64,000 bases of DNA, from assembly GCA_963756515.1 (NCBI GenBank), contig CAVWNV010000012.1, positions 62,001-126,000 on the forward strand, given 5' to 3'. This DNA is from Bog-756 sp963756515. GTDB lineage: Bacteria; Actinomycetota; Acidimicrobiia; Acidimicrobiales; RAAP-2. The notes below the pieces were generated by a model. That model was given only the letters and a program-made list of their open reading frames with translations. It was not told the origin of the DNA and did not search any database. A program made the position numbers and the translations under genes. Positions 17,748 through 25,383 of the stretch are shown in pieces; position 1 is the first letter of the stretch; each line of letters starts with the position of its first letter.

Positions 17748-18238
17748 GCGCCCCCATCCGGAGGCGGCGCGACGGCCGCTACGCCATCAAGCTCGACCCC
17801 AGCGTCCGTGCGGTGCTGGTGACCATGGCCGAACAGCTGGCCCCGACCCTCAGCCCGGGCGAGCCCATGACCCGGCGCCTTTTTCCGCCCGCCTACGCCG
17901 GTGACGACCTGCGGGGCGCCGAGGCCGAGTACCGCAATCTGGTGGACAACGCGCTGGTCAACCACCACCGTGAGGCCTTCGCCGTGATGGCCGAGACGGC
18001 CGAGGCCGACATCCTGACCGAGTCCGAACTCGACGCCTGGATGTCGGCGGTCGGGTCGCTCCGCCTGGTGCTGGGGACCCGGCTCGATGTGAGCGAGGAC
18101 ATGGTGGCCCCCGACCCCGAGGACCCGATGGCGCCCGAGTACGCCCTCTACGAGTTGCTCGGGCAGCTCCAGTACCTCATGATCGAGGTGCTCGCCTCCC
18201 AACTGCCCGACGAAGGACGGCCCGAAGGGAGCTTGTGA
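17744..18238 (+). CDS. DUF2017 family protein next to ClpS
   Basis: 164 residues from GTG 17744, overlapping the clpS stop by 4 bp. All-helical soluble protein with the family stretches LDPSVRAVLVTMAEQLAPTL, RRLFPPAYAGDD, EYRNLV, LTESELDAWMSAVGSLRLVL and a C-terminal EYALYELLGQLQYLMIEVL. DUF2017 proteins are conserved beside clpS in actinobacteria and are presumed to act with it; biochemical function is not established. It ends 38 bp before the tRNA cluster. Confidence 0.85.
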   Translation: MSAPIRRRRDGRYAIKLDPSVRAVLVTMAEQLAPTLSPGEPMTRRLFPPAYAGDDLRGAEAEYRNLVDNALVNHHREAFAVMAETAEADILTESELDAWMSAVGSLRLVLGTRLDVSEDMVAPDPEDPMAPEYALYELLGQLQYLMIEVLASQLPDEGRPEGSL

Positions 18239-18276
18239 TCCCTCTGCTAATCTCCAAAAGCCCTGATCGGGTTGGA

Positions 18277-18349
18277 GCCCCCATCGTCTAGCGGCCTAGG
18301 ACGCCGCCCTTTCAAGGCGGTAACACGGGTTCGAATCCCGTTGGGGGTG
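18277..18349 (+). tRNA. tRNA-Glu (TTC)
   Basis: 73 nt cloverleaf: acceptor GCCCCCA/TGGGGGT, anticodon stem CCGCC/GGCGG with loop CTTTCAA (anticodon TTC), T arm ACGGG-TTCGAAT-CCCGT, discriminator G. No encoded CCA. Confidence 0.95.
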
Positions 18350-18379
18350 CGTTACACCCCAGCGCCAGATGCTGGTTGG

Positions 18380-18454
18380 GGACCTGTGGTGCAGTTTGGA
18401 GTGCACGCCGGCCTGTCAAGCCGGAGGTCGCGGGTTCAAATCCCGTCAGGTCCG
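18380..18454 (+). tRNA. tRNA-Asp (GTC)
   Basis: 75 nt: acceptor GGACCTG/CAGGTCC with discriminator G, anticodon loop CTGTCAA (GTC) on a GC-rich stem CCGGC/GCCGG, and T loop TTCAAAT. Lies 30 bp after tRNA-Glu, so probably cotranscribed. No encoded CCA. Confidence 0.95.
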
Positions 18455-18476
18455 CCACCTCGGTTCGCCGGGGCGA

Positions 18477-18552
18477 GGTCGGGTAGCTCAGTTGGTAGAG
18501 CGCGCGCCTGAAAAGCGTGAGGTCACCGGATCGACGCCGGTCCCGACCACCA
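18477..18552 (+). tRNA. tRNA-Phe (GAA), with encoded CCA
   Basis: Acceptor GGTCGGG/CCCGACC, anticodon loop CTGAAAA (GAA) on a CGCGC/GCGTG stem with one G-T pair, discriminator A and genomic CCA at 18550-18552. Third member of the tRNA cluster; the other two lack an encoded CCA. Its T loop reads ATCGACG rather than TTCRANY, an unusual variant. Confidence 0.92.
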
Positions 18553-18577
18553 GGACGACCATGGCCGGCCGGCGTGG

Positions 18578-18976
18578 TCAGATCACCCGGTGGACGTTTG
18601 ACCCGTCGGCATAGGCGGACTCCATGGCATCCGGACGGTCCACCCGGAGCAGAGCCACGGCCACGCCGCCGGGGCTCCGCAGGACACAGGCCGGACCCTC
18701 CGGGGTCCCGGCCGCACCGAGCTCCAGCTCCCAGCCGGCGTCTTCGAGGTCGGCCCGGGCCGCGTCCAGGTCGCCCACGGCATAGATCGGGAGCACCGAG
18801 CCGGGGGGACGGTGGTCCGCCAGCAGGAGGAGTGGAGGGGAGCCGGGGTCGATGGCGGCCACGTCGGCTCCGAAGTGTCGGAACCGCCACCGGAGGCGTA
18901 CCCCCGGCAGGGCCAACCACCCCGCCACGTCGGCCTCGGTGTCCGGTGAGCCGAGGTACAGGTAGCGGAGCTCCAC
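18578..18976 (-). CDS. VOC (glyoxalase/bleomycin resistance) superfamily protein
   Basis: 132 residues from GTG 18976. Single beta-alpha-beta-beta-beta module pair typical of the vicinal oxygen chelate fold: N-terminal ELRYLYLGSPDTEADVAGWL, then LPIYAVGDLDAARADLEDAG and GPACVLRSPGGVAVALLRV. The fold family includes dioxygenases, isomerases and resistance proteins; no metal ligand set is complete enough to assign chemistry. It is convergent with the tRNA cluster, 25 bp after tRNA-Phe. Confidence 0.75.
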   Translation of the reverse strand: MELRYLYLGSPDTEADVAGWLALPGVRLRWRFRHFGADVAAIDPGSPPLLLLADHRPPGSVLPIYAVGDLDAARADLEDAGWELELGAAGTPEGPACVLRSPGGVAVALLRVDRPDAMESAYADGSNVHRVI

Positions 18977-19012
18977 GCCATCGAGGCTACGACCGGCCCG
19001 ACGGCCCGGCCC

Positions 19013-19762
19013 TCACTCCTGTGTGGGTTGTCCGGTGTCGGGCCGCTCTCCGGTGTCCACCAGGCTCTGGGCCACCACCCGGAGTTTGATGTTCAGATGC
19101 TGTGAAGCCCGGCGCAGGACGTCGAAGGCGCCGTCGGCGGAGATGCGCTCACGCTCCATCAGGATCCCCTGGGCCTGCCCGATCATCTCGCGGGTGGCCA
19201 GGGCGGCCTGCAGCTCGCCGGCCCGACGCTCCTCCTCCTCGTGGCCGCGGACGGAGGCGTAGGCCGCCCCGGCGATGGCCGCCAGCAACAGACCCCGGCC
19301 ACGGTCGATGACACCGAAGGCGTGGGGGTAACGGGCGTAGAGGTTGAGGGCCCCGGCCGAACCGTCCAGCATCAGCGGCAGCGCCAGCAGGCTGCGGATC
19401 CCGACGGCCGAGATCTCGCGCCCGAACGAGGGCCACCGGGTGTCGTCGGCCAGTTCCTCGGCGTAGAAGGCGTTGCCACTGACCATGGCATCGAGGCACG
19501 GCCCTTCCTCGGTGCGCTGTTGAATGGCATCCAGCTGGATCACGACCGGATCGGTCGACACCGGGGTGGACACCGAGTCCCCCTCGACGACGAAGATGCC
19601 GGCGTAGTCGCACCCCTCGATGGTGGTAACGGCCATGCCCACCACCTCTTCGAGGGTCTTGCTGGCGCTGTCGGCGGAGAAGAGCCGGAAGGCCCCCGAG
19701 ATCGTGTCGCTCAACTCAGCGAGCGGATCCGCGCTCACCGAAGAAAATTCGTCGCCGTCCAT
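19013..19762 (-). CDS. GAF-ANTAR domain regulator (first copy)
   Basis: 249 residues. GAF domain at about 35-165 (EEVVGMAVTTIEGCDYAGIF, RTEEGPCLDAMVSG, IRSLLALPLMLDGSAGALNL) and a C-terminal ANTAR RNA-binding three-helix domain at about 180-235 (ATREMIGQAQGILMERERIS, AFDVLRRASQHLNIKLRVVA). ANTAR proteins bind paired hairpins in nascent RNA and prevent termination. It is divergent from a second GAF-ANTAR gene across a 283-bp gap. The signal sensed by the GAF domain is unknown. Confidence 0.9.
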   Translation of the reverse strand: MDGDEFSSVSADPLAELSDTISGAFRLFSADSASKTLEEVVGMAVTTIEGCDYAGIFVVEGDSVSTPVSTDPVVIQLDAIQQRTEEGPCLDAMVSGNAFYAEELADDTRWPSFGREISAVGIRSLLALPLMLDGSAGALNLYARYPHAFGVIDRGRGLLLAAIAGAAYASVRGHEEEERRAGELQAALATREMIGQAQGILMERERISADGAFDVLRRASQHLNIKLRVVAQSLVDTGERPDTGQPTQE

Positions 19763-20045
19763 CAGTTCCTGTCACCCGTCTCAACCACACAATGACACCT
19801 GTGGCCACTGTTTTCAATGCCCGAACGATGAAGATCCGTCGACCTGATAGCGTCCGTGGGGCCTTCGGAAGTGAGGGATTCGACGTCCTGAGGGCTCCCA
19901 CCGTGCCGTTCGTCCTGGTGTCATCAGCCTTGTCCTCCCCGCGGCCGGGATCCCCGGCCCGAGCGGGACCGGCCGCCATCGTCGGAGCCGGGCGGTCGAC
20001 AGGAGACCGGTCCTGGAGCCGGACCCCGATCCGGTGGCGGCCGGC
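19763..20045. other. Divergent intergenic region between two GAF-ANTAR genes
   Basis: 283 bp separating the two regulator starts. It contains a less GC-rich patch near 19795-19850 (GTTTTCAATGCCCGAACGATG area) that could hold promoters for both genes. Short ORFs here lack codon bias and I do not call them. No paired ANTAR-target hairpins with common loop residues were recognised by eye. Confidence 0.4.
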
Positions 20046-20840
20046 ATGACCTCCCGTGACCAGCCTCCGGACGACGGGCAGCTCGACGCCATCCCCACCG
20101 ACGCCATCCCCATGGACAGCGATCTGATCGACGGCGCCCTCCGCCTGGTGGTGGAGCTGGCCCATGACACCGTCGGGGGTGCCGACGGGGTCAGTGTCTC
20201 CCTGCGTCGCCACGGCAGGCTCTCCACGGTGGCCGCCAGCGACCAGACCGTCCTCGACATGGACGCCCAGCAGTACGCCACCGGCGAGGGGCCGTGTGTG
20301 GAGGCGTCGATCGAGGGACGCTCGTACCTGGCCGAGTCCTTGGCCCACGAACAGCGATGGCCCGAGTTCACGCCCAGGGCCCGGGCCCTGGGCATCAACG
20401 CCATCCTGTCCACCCCGCTGGTGACCTTGGACCGACCGGTGGGGGCCCTCAACATCTACTCGAGGACGCCGTCGGCCTTCGCGGCCCAGGACCAGAGGCT
20501 GGCGGCGAAGTTCGCGGCCGAGGCGTCCACCATCCTCACCGACTCCGGCGTCGACGCCAGCGACGACCAGCGCTCGGAGCGGATCCAGAACGCCCTCCGC
20601 TCCCGCGAGCTCATCGCCCAGGCCCAGGGCGTGATGATGGAACGCCACGGCATCACCGAGCACGACGCCTACAAGGCGCTCCGCATCTACTCGCAGCGCA
20701 CCGGCCGATCCCTGCGGGCACGGGCCCAGGACATCACCGCCTCAGCCGTGGGTGCCCGACCCGAGTCCGTCCCCGAGTTCGATCCGGAGCACGACGAAGA
20801 GCTCCGTGATCCCGAGCCCCGCCATGGACGAGCACCATGA
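20046..20840 (+). CDS. GAF-ANTAR domain regulator (second copy)
   Basis: 264 residues from ATG 20046 (GTG 20034 also in frame). GAF domain at about 30-170 (LRLVVELAHDTVGGADGVSV, YATGEGPCVEASIEGRSYLA, INAILSTPLVTLDRPVGALN) and ANTAR domain at about 190-245 (SRELIAQAQGVMMERHGITE, DAYKALRIYSQRTGRSLRAR). Same architecture as the divergent copy at 19013 but clearly diverged in sequence, so not a recent duplication. It overlaps the following 83-residue gene by 4 bp. Confidence 0.9.
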   Translation: MTSRDQPPDDGQLDAIPTDAIPMDSDLIDGALRLVVELAHDTVGGADGVSVSLRRHGRLSTVAASDQTVLDMDAQQYATGEGPCVEASIEGRSYLAESLAHEQRWPEFTPRARALGINAILSTPLVTLDRPVGALNIYSRTPSAFAAQDQRLAAKFAAEASTILTDSGVDASDDQRSERIQNALRSRELIAQAQGVMMERHGITEHDAYKALRIYSQRTGRSLRARAQDITASAVGARPESVPEFDPEHDEELRDPEPRHGRAP

Positions 20841-21088
20841 CCAGACGGAGTCCGGATGCCCTCGACGAGTTCCGCCGCGATGCCGGGCTGACCCGGGCCG
20901 AACTCTGGCTGCGCTACTTCGAGCTGGGGGGGATGAGCACGGCGTTGGAGGTGGAGGCGTTCCTCTATGGCGCCCTCGAGCCCAGTGCCCACGACCACGA
21001 CGTGTTGGCCCACGCCCTCAACGAGCGCTTCGTGGAGCTGGGCGGCAATCACCCGGTCCCCTACCTGCAGGACGGCTCGATCGTCTGA
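20837..21088 (+). CDS. Conserved small protein coupled to GAF-ANTAR gene
   Basis: 83 residues, starting ATGA over the stop of the GAF-ANTAR gene. Sequence elements: RRDAGLTRAELWLRYFELGG, MSTALEVEAFLYGAL, DHDVLAHALNERFVELGGNH. Predominantly helical, no signal or membrane segment, no known motif. I recognise the pattern as a recurring actinobacterial hypothetical, but cannot assign a function. Translational coupling suggests a partner of the regulator, for instance an anti-sigma or response-type adaptor; that is conjecture. Confidence 0.75.
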   Translation: MTRRSPDALDEFRRDAGLTRAELWLRYFELGGMSTALEVEAFLYGALEPSAHDHDVLAHALNERFVELGGNHPVPYLQDGSIV

Positions 21089-21201
21089 ACGTTGGCCGGC
21101 CGGCTCGCCGGCCGAGAGCACCGGATCGGCCCCGGTCCTGACCGGAGCGGCAGGGCGGCTTGCTACCCTTCCGCTCGAATGCAGGACACGAGCGAGGCCA
21201 T

Positions 21202-22263
21202 GTGAACACCGAACCCGATTCCAGCCACGACGGCCCTCCGCTCGCTGAGCTCGGGTTCTACACCCTGGCCGGACAGCCCGACTCCTCACGCGACCTCGTG
21301 GACGAGGTCCGGTTGGCCGAGCGCCTCGGGCTCGGCTCGGTGTTCATCTCGGAGCGGTTCGACAAGAAGGAGGCGGCCGTGCTGTCCGGGGCGGCGGGAG
21401 CGGCGAGCGAGCGGATGTCCGTCGTGACAGCGGCCACCAACCACAACACCCGCCACCCCATGATCACCGCCGGCATGGCCCGCACCATGCAGAGCCTCAC
21501 CGGGGGCCGGTTCGTACTCGGACTCGGCCGCGGCATCCCGGTCATCCAGGACACCTACGGGATGGACCGCATCACCACCGCACAGCTCGAGGACTTCGCC
21601 GGCCTGATGCGCCGGCTGTTCCGGGGCGAAGCCATCATCGGGCACGACGGACCCAGCGGCTCCTACCCCATCCTCTACCTGGCCCCCATGGACGAGTACC
21701 TCCCCCTGGGCCTGACCGCCTTCGGCCCCCACTCCCTGGCCCTCGGTGGCCGATGCTTCGACCGCGTCATCCTGCACACGTTCTTCACCGAGCAGACCAC
21801 CCGGCGGTGCGTGGCCACCGTCAAGGAAGCTGCCGCCCGGGCCGGCCGCGACCCGGAACAGGTGGAGGTGTGGTCGTGCTTCGCCACCATCGGCGACCAC
21901 ATCGACCAGGACCGTCGCCTCATGAAGTCCGTCGGGCGGCTGGCCACCTACCTGCAGGGCTACGGCGATCTGCTGGTGCGGACCAACGCCTGGGATCCGG
22001 CCGTGCTGGAGCGGTTCCGCCACGATGACGTGGTGGCCGGCTTCGCATCAGGGATCGACTCCACCGCCACTCCGGATCAGCTCCGCCACATCGCCACCCT
22101 CATCCCCGACGAGTGGTTGGAGTCCAGCGCCACCGGCTCGCCCGAGCAGTGCGCCCGGGCCGTCCGGGGCCAGTTGGCCATGGGCTGCGACGGCGTGATC
22201 ATGCACGGGGCCACGCCCGCGGAGCTCGAGCCGATCATCGCCGCCTACCGTTCCATGGGTTGA
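21202..22263 (+). CDS. LLM-class F420-dependent oxidoreductase (TIGR03857-like)
   Basis: 353 residues from GTG 21202, with GAGG eight bases upstream. Luciferase-like monooxygenase TIM barrel: ELGFYTLAGQ start, RLAERLGLGSVFISERFDKK, TAATNHNTRHPMITAGMART, SLTGGRFVLGLGRGIPVI and C-terminal GSPEQCARAVRGQLAMGCDG. The KEAAVLSGAAGAASERMSVV stretch is typical of the TIGR03857 subgroup, which is predicted to use coenzyme F420. Such paralogs are numerous in actinobacteria and often linked to lipid or sterol catabolism; substrate unknown. Confidence 0.85.
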   Translation: MNTEPDSSHDGPPLAELGFYTLAGQPDSSRDLVDEVRLAERLGLGSVFISERFDKKEAAVLSGAAGAASERMSVVTAATNHNTRHPMITAGMARTMQSLTGGRFVLGLGRGIPVIQDTYGMDRITTAQLEDFAGLMRRLFRGEAIIGHDGPSGSYPILYLAPMDEYLPLGLTAFGPHSLALGGRCFDRVILHTFFTEQTTRRCVATVKEAAARAGRDPEQVEVWSCFATIGDHIDQDRRLMKSVGRLATYLQGYGDLLVRTNAWDPAVLERFRHDDVVAGFASGIDSTATPDQLRHIATLIPDEWLESSATGSPEQCARAVRGQLAMGCDGVIMHGATPAELEPIIAAYRSMG

Positions 22264-22407
22264 ACCGCTCCCTCGGCCGGGCAACGCCGTCAGCCCGACC
22301 GGGTCATCGGCCGCATGCCGTCAGCCGCAGGTCATCGGCACCGGGGGCCCTGTCCCGGCCCGCTCCCGGCCCTGACCCGGCCTCGAAGGAAGTACCCGAC
22401 GACACCC

Positions 22408-22436
22408 TTGACAACCCGAACATCCCGATATATCGT
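22408..22436 (+). promoter_or_regulatory. padR promoter with CGATATATCG palindrome
   Basis: A perfect TTGACA (22408-22413) lies 17 bp before TATCGT (22431-22436). The palindrome CGATATATCG (22426-22435) overlaps this -10 hexamer, 90 bp upstream of the padR start. PadR repressors commonly recognise ATAT-containing palindromes, so autorepression is likely. Confidence 0.65.
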
Positions 22437-22525
22437 TATCTTACGTGAGCGATCCCTACCGATCGCTAGACACTCCGGGGCCGGCAAACCGGCCGCCCCG
22501 CACACACACGAAGGAGCAGTACCTG

Positions 22526-23242
22526 ATGCATGGACACAAGAGATTCGACGAGAGCACTGACGGACCCCGATTCGGATCGGGACGGCCCGGACGGCCCGAT
22601 CGCGGCGGTCGTGACGACCGCATCGGCGGCACGCCCCGGGGGCGGGGCGGTGGCCGGGGACGGGGACGAGGGGACGGGTTCGAAGGCCCCGGGCGCCACG
22701 GAGGCTTCGGACCGGGCTTCGGACCGCCGATGTTCGGCCCGGCGATGTTCGGAAGAGGGCCGAAGCGCGGACGGGGCGACGTACGGGCCGCCGTCATCGC
22801 CCTGTTGGCCGAGGAGCCGATGCACGGCTACCAGATCATCACCGAGATCACCGAGCGCAGCGGGGGCGTGTGGCGTCCCAGCCCGGGCTCGGTCTACCCG
22901 ACCCTGCAGGTCCTCGAGGACCAGGGGCTGGTCACCGCGGACCAGGCGGAGGGCCGGCGGGTCTTCAGCCTGACCGACGAGGGAAGGACCGAGGCCGAGG
23001 CGGCCGGCGACAGGCCGGCACCGTGGGAGACGGCCGCCCGCGGGGCGGCCCGCTCCCTGGTCGACCTCCGCGGCCTCATGTCCGAGGTCGCCGCGGCCGT
23101 CATGCAGGTGGGCCGGGCCGGCAGCGAGAGCCAGGTGAAGGCCGTGGGGGAGATCCTCACCGACACCCGACGCCGCATCTACCTCATCCTGGCCGACGGC
23201 TCCCCGGCCACCGAGGACGAGTCGACGGAGCCCACCCGTTGA
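22526..23242 (+). CDS. PadR family transcriptional regulator with Gly/Arg-rich N-terminus
   Basis: 238 residues from ATG 22526, supported by AAGGAG at 22511-22516. The first about 80 residues are Gly/Arg/Pro/Phe-rich and probably disordered (GRGGGRGRGRGDGFEG region). The winged helix follows: RGDVRAAVIALLAEEPMHGY, EITERSGGVWRPSPGSVYPT, LQVLEDQGLVTADQAEGRRV, FSLTDEGR. A C-terminal helical part (about 180-230) would dimerise. Family members usually repress an efflux or stress gene nearby and themselves. The ferredoxin gene starts within its stop codon. Confidence 0.9.
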   Translation: MHGHKRFDESTDGPRFGSGRPGRPDRGGRDDRIGGTPRGRGGGRGRGRGDGFEGPGRHGGFGPGFGPPMFGPAMFGRGPKRGRGDVRAAVIALLAEEPMHGYQIITEITERSGGVWRPSPGSVYPTLQVLEDQGLVTADQAEGRRVFSLTDEGRTEAEAAGDRPAPWETAARGAARSLVDLRGLMSEVAAAVMQVGRAGSESQVKAVGEILTDTRRRIYLILADGSPATEDESTEPTR

Positions 23243-23583
23243 CCGAGGACGCCACCCGCCTCGAGAAGAAGCGCCGCGCCGCCGCTCACCCGGACCGCCC
23301 GGGGGAGCGGTGTGCCGCGCCGGTCGGCACCTGGCTCCCGATCGTCGACCACGCCGCATGCGAAGGGAAACGGGACTGTGTCGATATCTGCCCGAACGAC
23401 GTGTTCGAAGTGCGGCGGATCGATGCCGACGACTTCAGCGCACTGGGTCGGCTTTCGCGGGTCAAGGTGCGGGCCCATCGGATGATGACGGCATACACGC
23501 CCAACGCCGACGACTGCCGCGCCTGCGGCCTGTGCGTGGTGGCCTGCCCCGAGGGTGCCATCACCCTGAGCCGCGTCATCTGA
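23239..23583 (+). CDS. 4Fe-4S ferredoxin
   Basis: About 114 residues from TTG 23239 (TTGA overlap with padR; start uncertain). Two cluster motifs: ACEGKRDCVDICPNDVFE, with three Cys of the CxGxxxCxxxCP form, and DDCRACGLCVVACPEGAI, a full CxxCxxCxxxCP. This fits a two-cluster (7Fe or 8Fe) ferredoxin carrying low-potential electrons, for example to a P450 or an oxidoreductase. Coupling to padR is unusual and suggests joint control. A strong hairpin follows the stop. Confidence 0.88.
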   Translation: MTEDATRLEKKRRAAAHPDRPGERCAAPVGTWLPIVDHAACEGKRDCVDICPNDVFEVRRIDADDFSALGRLSRVKVRAHRMMTAYTPNADDCRACGLCVVACPEGAITLSRVI

Positions 23584-23609
23584 AGCCCGGTCCGTACGGG
23601 TCGACCAGA

Positions 23610-23638
23610 CCCGACCAGGCCAGGCATGGCCGGTCGGG
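23610..23638. terminator. Bidirectional hairpin between ferredoxin and pyrE
   Basis: CCCGACC (23610-23616) plus GGCCA (23618-23622) pair with TGGCC (23627-23631) plus GGTCGGG (23632-23638): 12 bp with one bulged A and a GGCA loop. It lies between convergent genes. There is no T-tract. Confidence 0.65.
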
Positions 23639-23680
23639 CTCGGTCGGGCTCGGTCCCGCGGGTCGGGCGGGTCCGGCCCT

Positions 23681-24250
23681 TCAGGCCCCTTCGTACTCGA
23701 AGCCCAGGTCGGGCGCGGTGAGAAGGGCCCGGAAGGGAAAGCCCTCGGCCGCCGCCATGTCGGCCACGGTCCCGCCCCGATCCACCACCGCCACCAAGAG
23801 CACAGGGACCGCTCCGGCCTCCACCACCGCGTGGGCCGCCTCCAGCAACGACGTCCCGCGGGTCACGGTGTCCTCGGTCACCACCACCCGGTCACCGGGA
23901 TCGAGGGCCCCGGCGATCCGTCCCCCGGCCCCGTGGTCCTTGGCTTCCTTGCGCACGCTGAAGGCCTTGAGCGGTCGGCCCTCGGTAGCGGCGATCCCGG
24001 CCGTCACGAAGGCCACCGGGTCGGCGCCCATGGTCAGTCCGCCGATGGCGGTGGCATCGTCCGGAACGACCGACAGGACACCGTGGGCCACCAATGCCAT
24101 GGCCTCGGGCCGGCACACCGTCTGCTTCGAATCGATGAACCACGAGCTGGTGCGGCCGGACTTGAGGGTGAAGTGGCCGCGCTTGACCGAGTGCTCCAAC
24201 AGGTGGGCCCGCAACGCCTCGTACTCGGTGGCCGGCAGGGGTCCGGTCAC
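23681..24250 (-). CDS. pyrE: Orotate phosphoribosyltransferase
   Basis: 189 residues from GTG 24250, overlapping the purM stop by 4 bp. Transfers phosphoribose from PRPP to orotate in UMP synthesis. Key parts: FTLKSGRTSSWFIDSK near the N-terminus, IGGLTMGADPVAF, the flexible-loop lysines in FSVRKEAKDHG, and the PRPP motif VVVTEDTVTRGTSLLEA. It is the only pyrimidine gene in the window and is translated as the third gene of purF-purM-pyrE. Confidence 0.93.
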   Translation of the reverse strand: MTGPLPATEYEALRAHLLEHSVKRGHFTLKSGRTSSWFIDSKQTVCRPEAMALVAHGVLSVVPDDATAIGGLTMGADPVAFVTAGIAATEGRPLKAFSVRKEAKDHGAGGRIAGALDPGDRVVVTEDTVTRGTSLLEAAHAVVEAGAVPVLLVAVVDRGGTVADMAAAEGFPFRALLTAPDLGFEYEGA

Positions 24251-25383
24251 GTCGGTGGCCCCGGGTCGGCGTCGTCGTCCCAGAAGTCGGGCCCGGTGAA
24301 CGACACCCCGTGGGGACCCTCGTCGACATGACCCACGACGGCGGCGTCCACCCCGGCCGCGTCCAGGGCGCCGAGGGCGGCGGCGACGCCGTCCGGGTCC
24401 ACGATCATGACCATGCCGAGGCCGAGGTTGAACACCCGGGCCATCTCGTCGTCGGTCACCCGGCCACGGCGCCGGATCTCCCCGAAGATGGGCGGCACGC
24501 TCCAAGTGCCCCGGTCGAGGACGGCATGGAGACCCTCATGGGGCAGGGCCCGGGGGATGTTGCCCTCGAAGCCACCCCCGGTGATATGGGCCACGGCGTG
24601 TACGTCGGAGCAGGCCAAGGCGGCACGCACGGCCGGGGTGTACAGCACCGACGGACGCAGCAGCTCGTCGGCCAGCGTCACCGGAGACCCGGGCCATGCC
24701 GGCTCGTCATAGGAGCCACCGGCCCGCTCCAACAGGACGTGTCGGGCCAGGGTGTAGCCGTTGCAGCGCAGGCCGGGCGAGGCCAGGCCGATCAGGACGT
24801 CACGGTGGCGAACCCGCGAGGGCCCCAGCACCTCGGAGCGCTCCACCACGCCAACGGCGAACCCGACCAGATCGAACTGGCCGGGCTTCATGATGCCGGG
24901 GTGCTCGGCCATCTCCCCTCCGATCAGGCTGGCCCCGACCTGCCGACAGCCTTCCGCCACCCCGCCCACCAGCTCGGCCATCTGGGTCGGATCCACGGCA
25001 CCGGACGAGATGTAGTCGAGGAAGAACAGTGGCTCGGCCCCCTGGCACACCAGGTCGTCGACGCACATGGCCACCAGGTCGATCCCGATGGTGTCGAACC
25101 TGCCGAGGGCCTCGGCCACCATGGCCTTCGTGCCCACCCCGTCGGTGCCGGCCACCAGCACCGGGTGGTCGTACCGCCCGGTGTCGAGGGCGAAGAGGCC
25201 TCCGAAGTCGCCCAGACCCCCCAGCACCTCGTGGCGGTGGGTCGATGCCACCAACGGCTTGATCAGTTCGACGGCCCGCTCACCGGCGTCGATGTCGACA
25301 CCGGCGCCGGCGTAGGTGGCCGGCGCGGAACCGGGGACGGTACCGCTCGGGCGCTGGCGCGGGTCGGATGCGGTTCCGGTCAC
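24247..25383 (-). CDS. purM: Phosphoribosylformylglycinamidine cyclo-ligase (AIR synthetase)
   Basis: 378 residues. Fifth step of purine synthesis, ATP-dependent closure of FGAM to AIR. Features: TYAGAGVDIDAGERAVELIK, the ATP-binding VLVAGTDGVGTKAMVA, GIDLVAMCVDDLVCQGAEPL, GGEMAEHPG and HITGGGFEGNIPRAL. Length slightly above the usual about 345 because of an N-terminal Pro/Gly-rich extension. It overlaps purF and pyrE by 4 bp each. Confidence 0.96.
   Translation of the reverse strand: MTGTASDPRQRPSGTVPGSAPATYAGAGVDIDAGERAVELIKPLVASTHRHEVLGGLGDFGGLFALDTGRYDHPVLVAGTDGVGTKAMVAEALGRFDTIGIDLVAMCVDDLVCQGAEPLFFLDYISSGAVDPTQMAELVGGVAEGCRQVGASLIGGEMAEHPGIMKPGQFDLVGFAVGVVERSEVLGPSRVRHRDVLIGLASPGLRCNGYTLARHVLLERAGGSYDEPAWPGSPVTLADELLRPSVLYTPAVRAALACSDVHAVAHITGGGFEGNIPRALPHEGLHAVLDRGTWSVPPIFGEIRRRGRVTDDEMARVFNLGLGMVMIVDPDGVAAALGALDAAGVDAAVVGHVDEGPHGVSFTGPDFWDDDADPGPPT

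Noticed and set aside
19792..20049. Small plus-strand gene in the GAF-ANTAR intergenic region
   Set aside because: No codon bias, no motif, and it occupies the expected promoter region of two divergent regulators.
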